The notes below the pieces were generated by a model. It did no database searches. It had not been told where the DNA came from and saw only the letters and a list, made by a program, of their open reading frames with translations. Positions 18,170-27,263 of a stretch of DNA of 64,000 nucleotides are shown here, piece after piece. The stretch is from positions 1,915,081-1,979,080 of the forward strand of contig NC_009012.1 of NCBI RefSeq assembly GCF_000015865.1, read 5' to 3'. The position numbers were made by a program, and so were the translations under genes. Source of the DNA: Acetivibrio thermocellus ATCC 27405. GTDB lineage: Bacteria > Bacillota > Clostridia > Acetivibrionales > Acetivibrionaceae. Position 1 is the stretch's first letter; each line of letters starts with the position of its first letter.

Positions 18170-18918
18170 TACCCAAACCTCCCGGTTATATAGTCCTCTG
18201 TGCGTTTATCCTGTGGCATATAGAACAGTTTCTCCGCTCTTGCATATTCTATCACTTCTCCATTTAAAAAAAAAGCTACACTATCTGCAATGCGTACCGC
18301 CTGTTGCATATTATGGGTAACTATAATAATAGTATAATCTTTTTTTAACTCAACAACAAGGTCTTCAATTTTGGATGTTGAGATAGGATCCAAAGCTGAC
18401 GTAGGTTCATCCATCAATAAAACTTCCGGCTGTACCGCCAATGCCCTCGCAATACAGAGCCTTTGCTGCTGGCCGCCAGAGAGTTCCAAAGCACTCTTTT
18501 TTAAGCGGCTCTTTAATTCATCCCATATTGCGGCCTGCCTGAGCGACCGTTCCACTATATCGTCCAGTTTGATTTTTGATTTTATGCCATGTGTACGTGG
18601 CCCGAATGCCACATTATCATACACACTCATAGGAAAAGGATTGGGCTTTTGGAAAACCATTCCCACCCGTTTTCGAAGCAGGTTGATATCTATATCACCG
18701 TAAATGTCTTCACCATCCAGGAGGACCTTACCAGTTATCCTGCAACCTTCAACAATGTCATTCATTCGGTTCAGGCATTTTAAAAGCGTAGATTTTCCGC
18801 AGCCTGATGGCCCGATAAAGGCTGTAATCTCATTTGCTTTTATATTCAGGTTGATTTTCTTCAGCGCCTGAAAATCGCCGTAATATAAGTCCAGATTTTT
18901 TATACAAATCTTATCCAT
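18169..18918 (-). CDS. pstB: Phosphate ABC transporter ATP-binding protein PstB
   Basis: This is a 249-residue ATPase of the Pst importer. Walker A is GPSGCGKST, followed by [10 protein letters not shown], a Pst-specific signature. The ABC signature is [15 protein letters not shown], Walker [12 protein letters not shown] and the switch His is in [12 protein letters not shown]. The start is set at the ATG with GGAGGTAG seven bases upstream; two upstream ATGs lack a good site. Its length matches PstB of other Firmicutes. Confidence 0.95.
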   Translation of the reverse strand: MDKICIKNLDLYYGDFQALKKINLNIKANEITAFIGPSGCGKSTLLKCLNRMNDIVEGCRITGKVLLDGEDIYGDIDINLLRKRVGMVFQKPNPFPMSVYDNVAFGPRTHGIKSKIKLDDIVERSLRQAAIWDELKSRLKKSALELSGGQQQRLCIARALAVQPEVLLMDEPTSALDPISTSKIEDLVVELKKDYTIIIVTHNMQQAVRIADSVAFFLNGEVIEYARAEKLFYMPQDKRTEDYITGRFG

Positions 18919-19026
18919 TTTTTCTACCTCCATGTCTTCCGGTAACAAAAGTCTAATATTTAGTGCCTTGCATCTAATGTCTGGCCCTTGGCATCAATTA
19001 TTACCAAATGCCTTTCAAATGGCTTT

Positions 19027-19902
19027 TTAGACTTTTGAAAGTTTCTTTGATATAAACCCTGATAGGTAGTTAATCAATACAACAATAATTAATAGTATAA
19101 CAGCAGTTGCGTAAGACTGGTTTACATATAGCCCTTCACTGGCAAGAGCATACATATGAACCGATAATGTTCGGGTAGAATCAAACAGAAAATCGCTGCC
19201 CTTTGGTATTTCAGCTACAGTTCCAGCCGTATAGATTAACGCGGCGCTTTCTCCTACAATCCTTCCGATGCCCAGGATGACGCCGGCCAAAATGCCAGGC
19301 ATTGCAGAGGGTAAAACGATTTTAAATACAGTCCTTAGCTTACCTGCACCCAGCCCATAACTGCCTTCTCGATACGAGTTGGGAACTGCTTTTAATGCTT
19401 CCTCGGTGGTACGCATAATTAGTGGCAGTATCATAATTGACAGTGTGAATGCCCCTGCCAGGAGAGACATCCCCCAGCCAAGAGCAGTTACAAAGAACAG
19501 CAAACCAAACAGGCCGTAAACAATTGACGGAATCCCTGACAGTGTTTCTGCAGTAATTCTGATTATGCTAACCAACTTGTTGCCTTTTTTTGCATATTCA
19601 ACCAGATAGATAGCAGAAAAAACTCCTATAGGTGCCGCAATCAGAAGCGAAATGATCGTTATGATAACAGTATTAATTAAAGCAGGCATCAGCGACACGT
19701 TTAAGGTGTTGTATTCCCACTGAAACAGTTCAGGCTTGATATGGGGGATTCCCTTGATCATGATATACCCAATCAAAAAAAGCAAAAGCCCAATCGTAAG
19801 AATTGTTGATACAATTACTAAAAGGAATAAAACTAGCGATCTGGGGTCTCGTTTATAAGTCCTGAGTTTTTGAATATATGATAGTTTGTTGATGGATTCC
19901 AT
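19027..19902 (-). CDS. pstA: Phosphate ABC transporter permease PstA
   Basis: This is an inner-membrane permease of 291 residues with about six helices. The cytoplasmic EAA loop reads EEALKAVPNSYREGSYGLGA (about 166-185), the PstA-type signature. LLIAAPIGVFSAIYLVEYA is the usual segment after the second helix. It overlaps pstC by one base, and a 108-bp gap separates it from pstB. It forms the channel heterodimer with PstC. Confidence 0.94.
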   Translation of the reverse strand: MESINKLSYIQKLRTYKRDPRSLVLFLLVIVSTILTIGLLLFLIGYIMIKGIPHIKPELFQWEYNTLNVSLMPALINTVIITIISLLIAAPIGVFSAIYLVEYAKKGNKLVSIIRITAETLSGIPSIVYGLFGLLFFVTALGWGMSLLAGAFTLSIMILPLIMRTTEEALKAVPNSYREGSYGLGAGKLRTVFKIVLPSAMPGILAGVILGIGRIVGESAALIYTAGTVAEIPKGSDFLFDSTRTLSVHMYALASEGLYVNQSYATAVILLIIVVLINYLSGFISKKLSKV

Positions 19903-20756
19903 CAGCCAGTCCTCCTTTTAAGCAATGATAGTAATAAATTTATAATAAGAATGAAAACAAACAACACGACACCTGTCGCAATTAGAGCCTCTCTATGCAA
20001 TTCCGCAGCATAACCCATTTCGATTATTATGTTGGCTGTAAGTGTTCTAACGCCTTTCAACAATCCGGCAGGCATTCTTGCCTGGTTCCCTGCAACCATG
20101 ATGACTGCCATGGTTTCTCCTATGGCTCTGCCTATCCCTAAGACTATAGCAGCCATGATACCGGATTTTGCTGCCGGCAGAACTACAAAAAAAGTGCTTC
20201 TCTCATGACTTGCTCCGAGTGCCAGCGCACCCTCATAATAACTTTGGGGTATGGCTCTGATTGCTGATTCGCTTATACCTACAATCGTAGGCAGAATCAT
20301 GATGCCTAAGAGAATGGATGCCGCCAGCATGCTGTTGCCGGTGCCCCCAAAGGTATCACGGATAAAAGGAACTATGACTACAAGTCCGAAAAATCCGTAT
20401 ACGATGGAGGGAATCCCTGCGAGCAGGTTTATGGCGGGTTTTAAGATGCGGTAAAGCTTTTTGGGGCAATATTTGGCCATGAATACGGCTGTTAAAACCC
20501 CTACGGGAACTCCGACAACCGCAGCGCCGGCTGTTACATAGATACTTCCCAGGATCATGGGTAAAATGCCGAATGAAGGAGGCGTATTATTCGGTTTCCA
20601 TGTTGTGCCCATCAGAAAATCAAATATCCCGATTTTAGCAATAGCGGGGACACCGTTTATAAATAGAAATAAACAAATAAGCGTGACAGCCAGAATGGAT
20701 GTGCAGGCTGCTGCAAAAAATATTGCTTTCATTATGCTTTCTTTGTATTTTGTCAT
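19902..20756 (-). CDS. pstC: Phosphate ABC transporter permease PstC
   Basis: This is a 284-residue permease that pairs with PstA. The EAA loop is ESAIRAIPQSYYEGALALGA (about 161-180), and VGVPVGVLTAVFMAKYCP follows the second helix. GIGRAIGETMAVIMVAGN (about 205-222) is the strongly conserved PstC segment. It lies 69 bp after pstS. Length and topology are normal. Confidence 0.94.
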   Translation of the reverse strand: MTKYKESIMKAIFFAAACTSILAVTLICLFLFINGVPAIAKIGIFDFLMGTTWKPNNTPPSFGILPMILGSIYVTAGAAVVGVPVGVLTAVFMAKYCPKKLYRILKPAINLLAGIPSIVYGFFGLVVIVPFIRDTFGGTGNSMLAASILLGIMILPTIVGISESAIRAIPQSYYEGALALGASHERSTFFVVLPAAKSGIMAAIVLGIGRAIGETMAVIMVAGNQARMPAGLLKGVRTLTANIIIEMGYAAELHREALIATGVVLFVFILIINLLLSLLKRRTG

Positions 20757-20825
20757 AGATACTTAACCCCTTAAAAGCCAGAATGTGCGTCTCATCCAGC
20801 AAATGCTCCGCTGGCTTGTTTTATC

Positions 20826-21680
20826 TTACTTAGCAACCTCATTCCAAGAGGTAATTTCTCCTTTGAAAATACCTTTAATTTGGTCACTTGTCAGATTACT
20901 TACCGGGTTTTCCTTATTTACAATAACAACAAGACCATCCATGGCTATAACTGTTGGCTTTAACTTCTTCAATTCGCTCTCCTTCAATTCTCTGGATGCC
21001 ATACCAATATCGCATGTTCCTTCCATAGCTAATTTCATTCCCGTTGTGGAATCACTCGCCTGTATTTCAATTTCTGCATTGGTATTCACTTTCAAATAAG
21101 CCTCTTTTAACTTCTCCATGAGCGGTGTTACCGAGGAAGACCCAGCTATTACTATTTTACCGGATGGCTTCGTACTGCTGTAAGGGCCTTTTTCTGATGC
21201 AGCAATATAACTATTTTCTTCCACGACCTTTTGTCCGTCACTGCTAAGGATAAAGCTGATAAAATCCTGAGTCAGTTCGCCGGGATTTTCCTTGGTTGCG
21301 ATAATAAAAGGCCTGAAAACCTTGTAAGTATTGTTCTTGATATTCTCAACAGTAGGTTCAACTCCGTCAACTTTAACCGCTTTGACGGTATCATTCAAAG
21401 AACCCAGAGATATATATCCTATGGAATTCTTATTACCAGCGACTGTGGTCATTACAACAGAGGTACTGTTTACAACGGTTGCTTCGTCCGTTGTTTTATC
21501 TACCTTATTTCCGTTTGAATCCTTCTCTTCAATTCCAAACAGTTCAATAAATGCTCCTCTGGTGCCCGAACCTTCTTCCCGGGAAACAACAACAATTTCA
21601 TTATTGTTTTCAGTTGCACAGCCTGTAATGAAGAGTGCCAGTATGGTTACGGTCAATACAATTCTTTTCATCTTTTTCAT
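20826..21680 (-). CDS. pstS: Phosphate-binding lipoprotein PstS, circularly permuted order
   Basis: This is the phosphate-binding lipoprotein of the Pst importer: a signal peptide with lipobox ITGC (Cys about 21) and 284 residues. The two halves occur in reverse order relative to classical PstS. The SREEGSGTRGAF phosphate loop, normally mid-protein, starts at about residue 33. The classical N-terminal block (GKIVIAGSSSVTPLMEKL, then SDSTTGMKLAM, DIGMASRELK and DGLVVIVNKENP) comes second and the protein ends at SWNEVAK, which classically precedes SREEGSG. All ligand loops are present, so it should still fold and bind phosphate. I recall similar orders in other clostridial binding proteins, but I cannot search. 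Confidence 0.9.
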   Translation of the reverse strand: MKKMKRIVLTVTILALFITGCATENNNEIVVVSREEGSGTRGAFIELFGIEEKDSNGNKVDKTTDEATVVNSTSVVMTTVAGNKNSIGYISLGSLNDTVKAVKVDGVEPTVENIKNNTYKVFRPFIIATKENPGELTQDFISFILSSDGQKVVEENSYIAASEKGPYSSTKPSGKIVIAGSSSVTPLMEKLKEAYLKVNTNAEIEIQASDSTTGMKLAMEGTCDIGMASRELKESELKKLKPTVIAMDGLVVIVNKENPVSNLTSDQIKGIFKGEITSWNEVAK

Positions 21681-21725
21681 AACGTTTTTTCTCCTTTCCC
21701 TCCAGTTTTTTTACAATTCAAATAC

Positions 21726-21776
21726 TACAGCAGAATAGTAAAATCTAAAGGCAGGTTAAGGTTAAATCTATGTAAA
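21726..21776 (-). promoter_or_regulatory. Putative Pho box and promoter of pstS
   Basis: Read on the minus strand, TTTACA (21771-21776), TTTAAC (21761-21766) and CTTAAC (21755-21760) are tandem TT(A/T)ACA-like boxes at about 10-bp and then 6-bp spacing, as in Gram-positive Pho boxes. A possible -10 TACTAT lies about 20 bp downstream, near 21736-21741. GGAGGGAAAGG precedes the start. The prophage begins immediately upstream of these boxes but leaves them intact. Confidence 0.55.
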
Positions 21777-21803
21777 ATCTCACGTAACACCCTTTTCTCA
21801 GAT

Positions 21804-21847
21804 TAAAAAGCCGCCAATTAAGAAGGTTTCCTCCTCAACTGACGGCA
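21804..21847 (-). terminator. Intrinsic terminator after the recombinase operon
   Basis: On the minus strand GCCGTCAGTTGAGGAGG pairs with CTTCTTAATTGGCGGC using several G-U pairs, followed by TTTTTAAT. It starts seven bases after the recombinase stop. It insulates the prophage end from pstS, and the left attachment site probably lies just beyond it (about 21,777-21,803). Confidence 0.75.
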
Positions 21848-21853
21848 TTCTTT

Positions 21854-23433
21854 TTACAATTTCTCTAGATTCACTTCTATTTCTAATCCCGACTTAAACT
21901 CTACCATTAACCTGTCATCATATACAATTGCTTTTTCAACTAGTTTTCTAACCAGTTTATCATCGAACTCCGTAATATCACCCGTTTGCGTTTTAAGGAA
22001 GTCCGTCATTTCAGCAATCCGATCCCGCTTATCTTGGCGGAGAGCGTTTCTTGAAAGTGTTTCTTGCCTTAAATCTCGCAACCTATAAATTTCATTTACA
22101 ATATTATTGTATTCTTCCTTTAAATTTGCCTTTTGGATCAACTCGGTTTGGAGTTCTTCTAGCCTTTTATCAATATCTGATGTACTCTCATCCAAATCCT
22201 CGCTTAATACGGTTTCAATATTCTTCTTCAGTATGGCCAGAAAAGAGTTTTTTCCGCTGACCGCTACATTGATGGCTTCTACAATTTTCTCTTTAAGCGT
22301 ATCTTCAAGTATAGTGGAAGCGGTACAAAACAAACCGGTGTTTTCCAATCTACTAATGCATCTCCATACGATTGATTTCTTTCCTCGGTTATTCCAATGA
22401 ACCCTTCGAAATATTTCATGACAGTTGCCGCAGAAAACCATCTGTGATAAAGGATGCTTGTTGCTATAGTTTCTCTTCTTTCCGTTCTTACTTATGTGCA
22501 CACATCTTCTTTTGACAAGTTGTTCTTGAACTTGCATAAAAATTTCACGCGGGATTATAGGCTCATGACTGTTTTCTACATAGTATTGCGGAACAATACC
22601 ATTATTGGGTACCCTTTTCTTTGATAAAAAATCTACTGTATAGGTTTTCTGTAATAGCGCATCACCGATATATTTTTCATTCCTCAAAATCTTATTGATG
22701 GTGCTGGTATGCCATCTGGGATTGCCTGCACCCGTCAGAATTCCGTCAGCCTCCAAACCCCCCTAGCTATCTGTAGCATACTGGAACCTTCAAGATATTC
22801 TCTGTAAATGCGTTTGACGATCTCAGCTTCTTCAGGTACGATAACTAAATTGCCATCCTTATCCTTTGTATAGCCAAGAAACCGGTTGTGATTGATATGG
22901 ATTTTTCCTTGCTGATATCGGTATTGAATACCCAGTTTTACATTCTGGCTTAACGATTGGCTTTCTTGCTGTGCCAAAGATGCCATAATGGTCAACAGGA
23001 TTTCTCCTTTGGAATCCAATGTGTTTATATTTTCCTTTTCAAAGTAAACTGGAATATTTTTTTCTTTAAGCTGCCTTATGTACTTTAGGCAGTCCAGCGT
23101 ATTTCTTGCAAACCGGCTGATAGATTTCGTAATTATCATATCGATTTTGCCTTGCATGCATTCTTCTATCATCCGATTAAACTCTTCACGCTTTTTCGTG
23201 TTGGTTCCTGTAATCCCTTCATCCGCAAATATGCCGGCTAACTCCCATTCCGGATTGCTTTTAATGTAATTGGTGTAATGTTCGATCTGTGCTTCATAAC
23301 TGGTTGCCTGCTCTTCGCTGTCCGTAGAAACACGGCAATAGGCTGCCACCCGAAGCTTAGGCAATTCCTCGGCCTTTGCACTATTCCCAATTCGCTTACG
23401 AGCAGGAATTATCGTAACATTCCTGGTTGTCAT
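21854..23433 (-). pseudogene. Large serine recombinase, third gene of the operon, frameshifted at a G-run
   Basis: The first frame (22735-23433) is a resolvase catalytic domain: [11 protein letters not shown] with nucleophile Ser (about 36), DEGITGT and [11 protein letters not shown], then the start of the recombinase domain. It stops after a G6 run near 22,757. The second frame (21854-22756, first start codon a TTG) continues with [37 protein letters not shown], a zinc ribbon (CGNC...WRC...C) and a coiled coil. One G more, or two fewer, restores a protein of about 525 residues. It may be inactive, phase-variable or misassembled. It is the most distal of three coupled recombinase genes. Confidence 0.8.
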
Positions 23434-23854
23434 CTAAAATCACCTCGCTCTTGATAAGACTATAAGCATACTCTGCCTGCTGAAATGGATCATCGTATAG
23501 ATTATCTGGCATTGAAGCATGAAACCTAAAATTCAGGCATTTCTTTTCATTTCCTTTATGTTCATAAATCCTGCCAAGCGCCTCAGCTCGTCTGCGTCTT
23601 TCAAGTTGTGCTTTTTCGAATGTGTCCCTGCTGATAATTGGCGGATAGAATTTATCCTCAACATACCGTTTATCTGAAAGCATTCTTGCAATAGATGTGT
23701 GGTAACGCTTAATGCCCGCTTTTTGAGCCGCCTCGGCTAAAGAAAGCCCGGAAAGATAAGCCTCAAATAGTTTCTTAATTTTAACTGCTTCCTCTTCATT
23801 AACGACAGCCCTGCCGTTTTGAATGGTATATCCAAAAGGTATATGGCTCATCAT
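23396..23854 (-). CDS. Recombinase-domain accessory protein without catalytic domain
   Basis: This is a protein of about 152 residues that corresponds only to the DNA-binding recombinase region of large serine recombinases: [56 protein letters not shown]. It has no resolvase catalytic domain and no active-site serine. The start is at an ATG that overlaps the stop of the preceding recombinase (ATGATGA), and its end overlaps the start of the next one. It may help the two full recombinases choose sites or direction. It could equally be a minimal recombination directionality factor; neither is shown. Confidence 0.75.
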   Translation of the reverse strand: MMSHIPFGYTIQNGRAVVNEEEAVKIKKLFEAYLSGLSLAEAAQKAGIKRYHTSIARMLSDKRYVEDKFYPPIISRDTFEKAQLERRRRAEALGRIYEHKGNEKKCLNFRFHASMPDNLYDDPFQQAEYAYSLIKSEVILDDNQECYDNSCS

Positions 23855-25419
23855 TTCATCAACCTTTCCCTCAAGTTCAACCCGCATTTCATTTTGAAAC
23901 CTATTTCCTCCTGTGAAAACACAATGATTTCTTCAATAAAGTTCTCAAATATATCGCTATCAAATGCATCAATCTGCTTTTCAGCCTTCGTTGCAAATTT
24001 AAAAAGCTTTTCTACCTCAACAAGAGTAGTCATGCCTCCATCGATTACGCGTTTTAATGCTTCTCTTTGTTCTTTTAATAAAGCCGCTTCTTTGAGCAGC
24101 TCATTTTTCTGTGTATTAAAAAGAGCGGGTTCCAGGTATCCTTTGGCCATAAGTCCCATAATCACCTGAACTTGCTCTGTATTTTCTTTGATTTTAGTTT
24201 CCAGTTCCTGAATCTTAGTTATGTTATCTGAGTAATTTGTTTTCTTTAAGCTTTGCAGCAATGGCCTTAGAATGAACTTATGTCCGAAAATAAGCTTATT
24301 GATCATTACAACGAAGGCCTGATGGATCGCATCCTCTCTGACAAACTTCATGGAACAGCTTGATGCGTCCTTTATATGCTTTGTGCAGCACCAGGCAATG
24401 TATTTATGATTACCACTGCCATGAATTCGACGCTTAAAACTGCTGCCACATTCTGCGCATTTGATTTTCCCCGAGAAAGGGTAGCGGTTTTGATATTTAC
24501 TGCTTCCCTTGATTACGCCTTTTTCTTTACCTCTTTGCTTCAATATTTCTTTGACGGCTTCAAATTCCTCATGGGATATAATGGCTTCATGATGATCTTT
24601 TATCATGTATTGATCTTTTTCCCCATGATTATAATGCCGTTTAAAATTCTCATCTGTATAGGTCTTTTGCAGAAGGACATCCCCAGTATATTTTTCATTG
24701 CTTAAAATGCCGCGGATAGTTGTCGCTGTCCAGTGTGAACCTCTCTTTGTTGGGATTTTATCCGAATTTAGCCCATCTGCAATTTTCTGTGTGCCTTTAC
24801 CGTCCAAAGCCTCGGAAAAAATCCGCTTTACGATTTCAGCCTGTTCTTTATTGATAAATAGCTTTCCATCCACATAATCGTAACCATAGGGAGGATACGA
24901 AATTTTGTATGTTCCGTTTTGGAACCTACGTCTGATAGACCACTTACTATTTTCTGCAATGGATAATGACTCGTTTTCTGCAAGACTGCTCAAAATTGTC
25001 AGCACCAATTCGCCTTCCATGCGCTGTGTGTTTATATTCTCTTTCTCGAAATAGATGAAAACACCGAGATCGGTAAGTTTTCTCACCATCTCAATACAGT
25101 CGGTTGTGTTTCTGGCAAATCTGCTGACCGACTTGGTTATAATAAAGTCAATTTTCTTGTTTTCACAATCTGCAAGCAGCCTTAAAAGTCCAGTCCGATT
25201 CTCCTTTTTTGTGCCTGATATGCCTTCATCATAGTAAATCCCTGCAAATTCCCAATCAGGATTTGCTTTTATATAGGATTCATAATGGTCTTTTTGTGCT
25301 TCCAGGGTTGCCATTTGTTCATCACTGTCTGTTGAAACCCTGCAATAAGCCGCTACCCTCACCTTTGGCTTGAAAGCTTGGAGAGCATTGTTCCCATCAA
25401 TCCTCGTTACCTTTCTCAC
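23851..25419 (-). CDS. Large serine recombinase (site-specific integrase candidate)
   Basis: This is an intact serine recombinase of about 522 residues. The N-terminal resolvase domain has [13 protein letters not shown] (Ser about 31), DEGISGTKK and TKSVSRFARNTTD. The recombinase domain has GYDYVDGKLFINKEQAEIVK and NEKYTGDVLLQKTYT. A zinc ribbon (CAECG...WCC...C, about 340-370) and a long C-terminal coiled coil complete it. It is the likely prophage integrase, located at the left end. The chosen GTG start has AAAGGAGG eight bases upstream; a GTG nine bases further up lacks spacing. Confidence 0.88.
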   Translation of the reverse strand: MRKVTRIDGNNALQAFKPKVRVAAYCRVSTDSDEQMATLEAQKDHYESYIKANPDWEFAGIYYDEGISGTKKENRTGLLRLLADCENKKIDFIITKSVSRFARNTTDCIEMVRKLTDLGVFIYFEKENINTQRMEGELVLTILSSLAENESLSIAENSKWSIRRRFQNGTYKISYPPYGYDYVDGKLFINKEQAEIVKRIFSEALDGKGTQKIADGLNSDKIPTKRGSHWTATTIRGILSNEKYTGDVLLQKTYTDENFKRHYNHGEKDQYMIKDHHEAIISHEEFEAVKEILKQRGKEKGVIKGSSKYQNRYPFSGKIKCAECGSSFKRRIHGSGNHKYIAWCCTKHIKDASSCSMKFVREDAIHQAFVVMINKLIFGHKFILRPLLQSLKKTNYSDNITKIQELETKIKENTEQVQVIMGLMAKGYLEPALFNTQKNELLKEAALLKEQREALKRVIDGGMTTLVEVEKLFKFATKAEKQIDAFDSDIFENFIEEIIVFSQEEIGFKMKCGLNLRERLMK

Positions 25420-25480
25420 TGTTTTCACCTCCTTTGGGTATGTGACATGTTACCTCTTTGTGCCGCTAATAGCAAGCCAA

Positions 25481-25699
25481 TTAGGCCATAAGCTGTGCAT
25501 ACATCGGCGAGAAAGTTTTGCGGTTCAACTTGTCGATTTTGTTGAATTCTTCTTCTGAAATCAGTCCCGCCTTAAGCATCCTCTGCAGAATTTTGTACGC
25601 CCGCCAGTAATCAACCTCTCTTTGAATTTCCTCCTGTGTTATCTTTGTATAGTTCGTTTCCTGCGGGTTATATGGTATATGATTAGCCGTCTCTATCAT
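25481..25699 (-). CDS. Small SHOCT-like protein leading the recombinase operon
   Basis: This is a 72-residue protein with a helical region (TQEEIQREVDYWRAYKILQ) and the SHOCT-like motif MLKAGLISEEEFNKIDKL (about 41-58). It has a strong AGGAGGTG start site and lies 61 bp upstream of the integrase on the same strand. SHOCT modules are short oligomerisation motifs. Genes like this are common next to clostridial serine recombinases. A role as partner or directionality factor is possible but unproven. Confidence 0.65.
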   Translation of the reverse strand: MIETANHIPYNPQETNYTKITQEEIQREVDYWRAYKILQRMLKAGLISEEEFNKIDKLNRKTFSPMYAQLMA

Positions 25700-25726
25700 T
25701 CAAGAAAGCACCTCCTATAAAAACTT

Positions 25727-25750
25727 AGGACAGCCGCGATTGGCTGTCCT
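25727..25750 (-). terminator. Intrinsic terminator after the lysis amidase
   Basis: AGGACAGCC pairs perfectly with GGCTGTCCT (9 bp, 6-base loop). On the minus strand it is followed by AAGTTTTTATAG. It separates the lysis genes from the integrase operon. Confidence 0.75.
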
Positions 25751-25756
25751 TTATCG

Positions 25757-26761
25757 TTATTCCGGCAATTTCAGAACTTGTCCGGGGTAAATAGTATCTG
25801 AAGTCAGGCCATTGAGTTTCTTAATCTCCGGATATCTTGTTCCTCTACCAAGTTCTTTTTCCGCTATTCTCCATAAGGTATCGCCTTTTTGCACTGTATA
25901 GGTTCTATTGCCCTTGTTATCAGGAATGCTGTTTACAATTACAAGGTTTTCTTTTGCTACCCAAGTGTTTATGCCTGCGATTTCTTGACCGCCGGATTTC
26001 TTAACCTTTTTGCCAAGCAATACACATTCTTTGCCGCCTTTTATGACCGGCTTGCCTTTGTATAAAGTCTGTGTGACCCTGTGGTAATAGTCATTTTTGA
26101 CCCACGTTGGAACTTCCACACTGCCGGGGTAGTAATTCTTTACACTGACCTTAAACTCCACCATATCTCCAATTCCAATATCAGTATTGTTATCTGTACT
26201 GTTCTCCAGCGCTTTTTTCACTGCTTTTCGGAAAGTGTCCATATTCTCCCCATGCTTGGGGAACCAGTGCATCACATCAGCATGGTTGCTGGCAATACCG
26301 AGCTTGTATCCTTCGGAGTGGCAGATGATGTCATTCTCGTCAAGTCCGTACTCCCTGCAGAGCATAACGCAGAGTTCAACCGCATTCTGCCACGCTTTAA
26401 AGAAATAATCTTCCTGCTTTGCTGCATCATAACCCACCATCACCGACCCGGATTTATACGAAAACCCAGCAGGCTCACAGATTTCAAAGCCAATATGGGT
26501 ATTGTTTGCTGCTCCTCCCGCATGCCACCCGCGATGATCCCAAGGCAGGTATTGCCAAACCTCTTTATCGTCTACAAAAGCGTGAACACATACCTGCCTA
26601 TTTATTTCGCCGGCCTTGTAAGATTTGTTCCAACGGGAAAACCACTCAGCCGCCATTACACCCGGCACAGCCGTCGAATGTACCATGATTCCTTTAGGCG
26701 TGATTTTCCGACCTGCTGTATAGCAATCGTTTCGCGTCATGTATTTTGTAAAAAGCTTCAT
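25757..26761 (-). CDS. Phage endolysin: N-acetylmuramoyl-L-alanine amidase with LysM
   Basis: This is a 334-residue lytic enzyme that cuts the MurNAc-L-Ala bond. The Amidase_2 domain (about 1-180) contains the zinc ligands visible as [11 protein letters not shown] (His about 28), HIGFEICEP and [21 protein letters not shown] central SH3-like region (about 195-280) precedes a C-terminal LysM repeat, [20 protein letters not shown] (about 288-307), for wall binding. Its start overlaps the holin stop by four bases. There is no signal peptide, consistent with release through the holin. Confidence 0.9.
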   Translation of the reverse strand: MKLFTKYMTRNDCYTAGRKITPKGIMVHSTAVPGVMAAEWFSRWNKSYKAGEINRQVCVHAFVDDKEVWQYLPWDHRGWHAGGAANNTHIGFEICEPAGFSYKSGSVMVGYDAAKQEDYFFKAWQNAVELCVMLCREYGLDENDIICHSEGYKLGIASNHADVMHWFPKHGENMDTFRKAVKKALENSTDNNTDIGIGDMVEFKVSVKNYYPGSVEVPTWVKNDYYHRVTQTLYKGKPVIKGGKECVLLGKKVKKSGGQEIAGINTWVAKENLVIVNSIPDNKGNRTYTVQKGDTLWRIAEKELGRGTRYPEIKKLNGLTSDTIYPGQVLKLPE

Positions 26762-27177
26762 TTCTTTTCATCCTCCTCATTTGAGTGGCCATGCAGTTGT
26801 TCCAATGCGTTCTTCAGCTTTTCAGGAATGGGCAGTCCTATATGTGCTGCATTCTCAAGAATTGAAATTCCCTCGTTACTCAGGTAAAAGAAAATCACCG
26901 CTGTCCGGATTGCCCCTCCGTTGCCGAGAACCTGGCTGTCGATTATGTGTCCCACACCCACAAGTACAAATATAAGCACTTTCTTAAAGATGCCCTTGGC
27001 TCCGACTTCACTCGAAAGCTTTCTGTCTACAACGGCACACATCACTCCGGTCACATAGTCAATGGCTACAAAAGCGATGAGTGCATATAAAAATCCATCC
27101 AGCCCTCCAAGAAACCAGCCAAGAAATCCGCCAATAGCAGTAAAAACCGCCTGCGCCCAGTTCCATACTGTTTTCAT
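26758..27177 (-). CDS. Phage holin, toxin secretion/lysis family
   Basis: This is a 139-residue membrane protein. It has helices at about 10-30 ([20 protein letters not shown]), 31-50 ([10 protein letters not shown]) and about 65-85, and a charged C-terminus ending EEDEKK. The [10 protein letters not shown]...[14 protein letters not shown] pattern is the signature of the Bacteriophage_holin_4 family. It controls timing of lysis with the adjacent amidase. AGGTTTAAGAC precedes the ATG. Confidence 0.9.
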   Translation of the reverse strand: MKTVWNWAQAVFTAIGGFLGWFLGGLDGFLYALIAFVAIDYVTGVMCAVVDRKLSSEVGAKGIFKKVLIFVLVGVGHIIDSQVLGNGGAIRTAVIFFYLSNEGISILENAAHIGLPIPEKLKNALEQLHGHSNEEDEKK

Positions 27178-27213
27178 TGTCTTAAACCTCCGTTCAACTT
27201 GAGTTTTGCATAT

Positions 27214-27244
27214 AAAAAAGCGCCCTGCCTTAAAGCAAAGCGCT
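27214..27244 (-). terminator. Terminator between the GH18 gene and the holin
   Basis: AGCGC and GCGCT arms, with a TGC/GCA inner stem, are followed on the minus strand by TTTTTTATAT. It may end most tail-operon transcription, with some read-through needed for lysis genes. Confidence 0.55.
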
Positions 27245-27263
27245 GAAAATTAAAACTTCTAAT

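Noticed and set aside
26081-26887. 268-codon plus-strand open frame over the amidase and holin
   Set aside because: Antisense to clear Amidase_2/LysM coding sequence; no motif or ribosome site.
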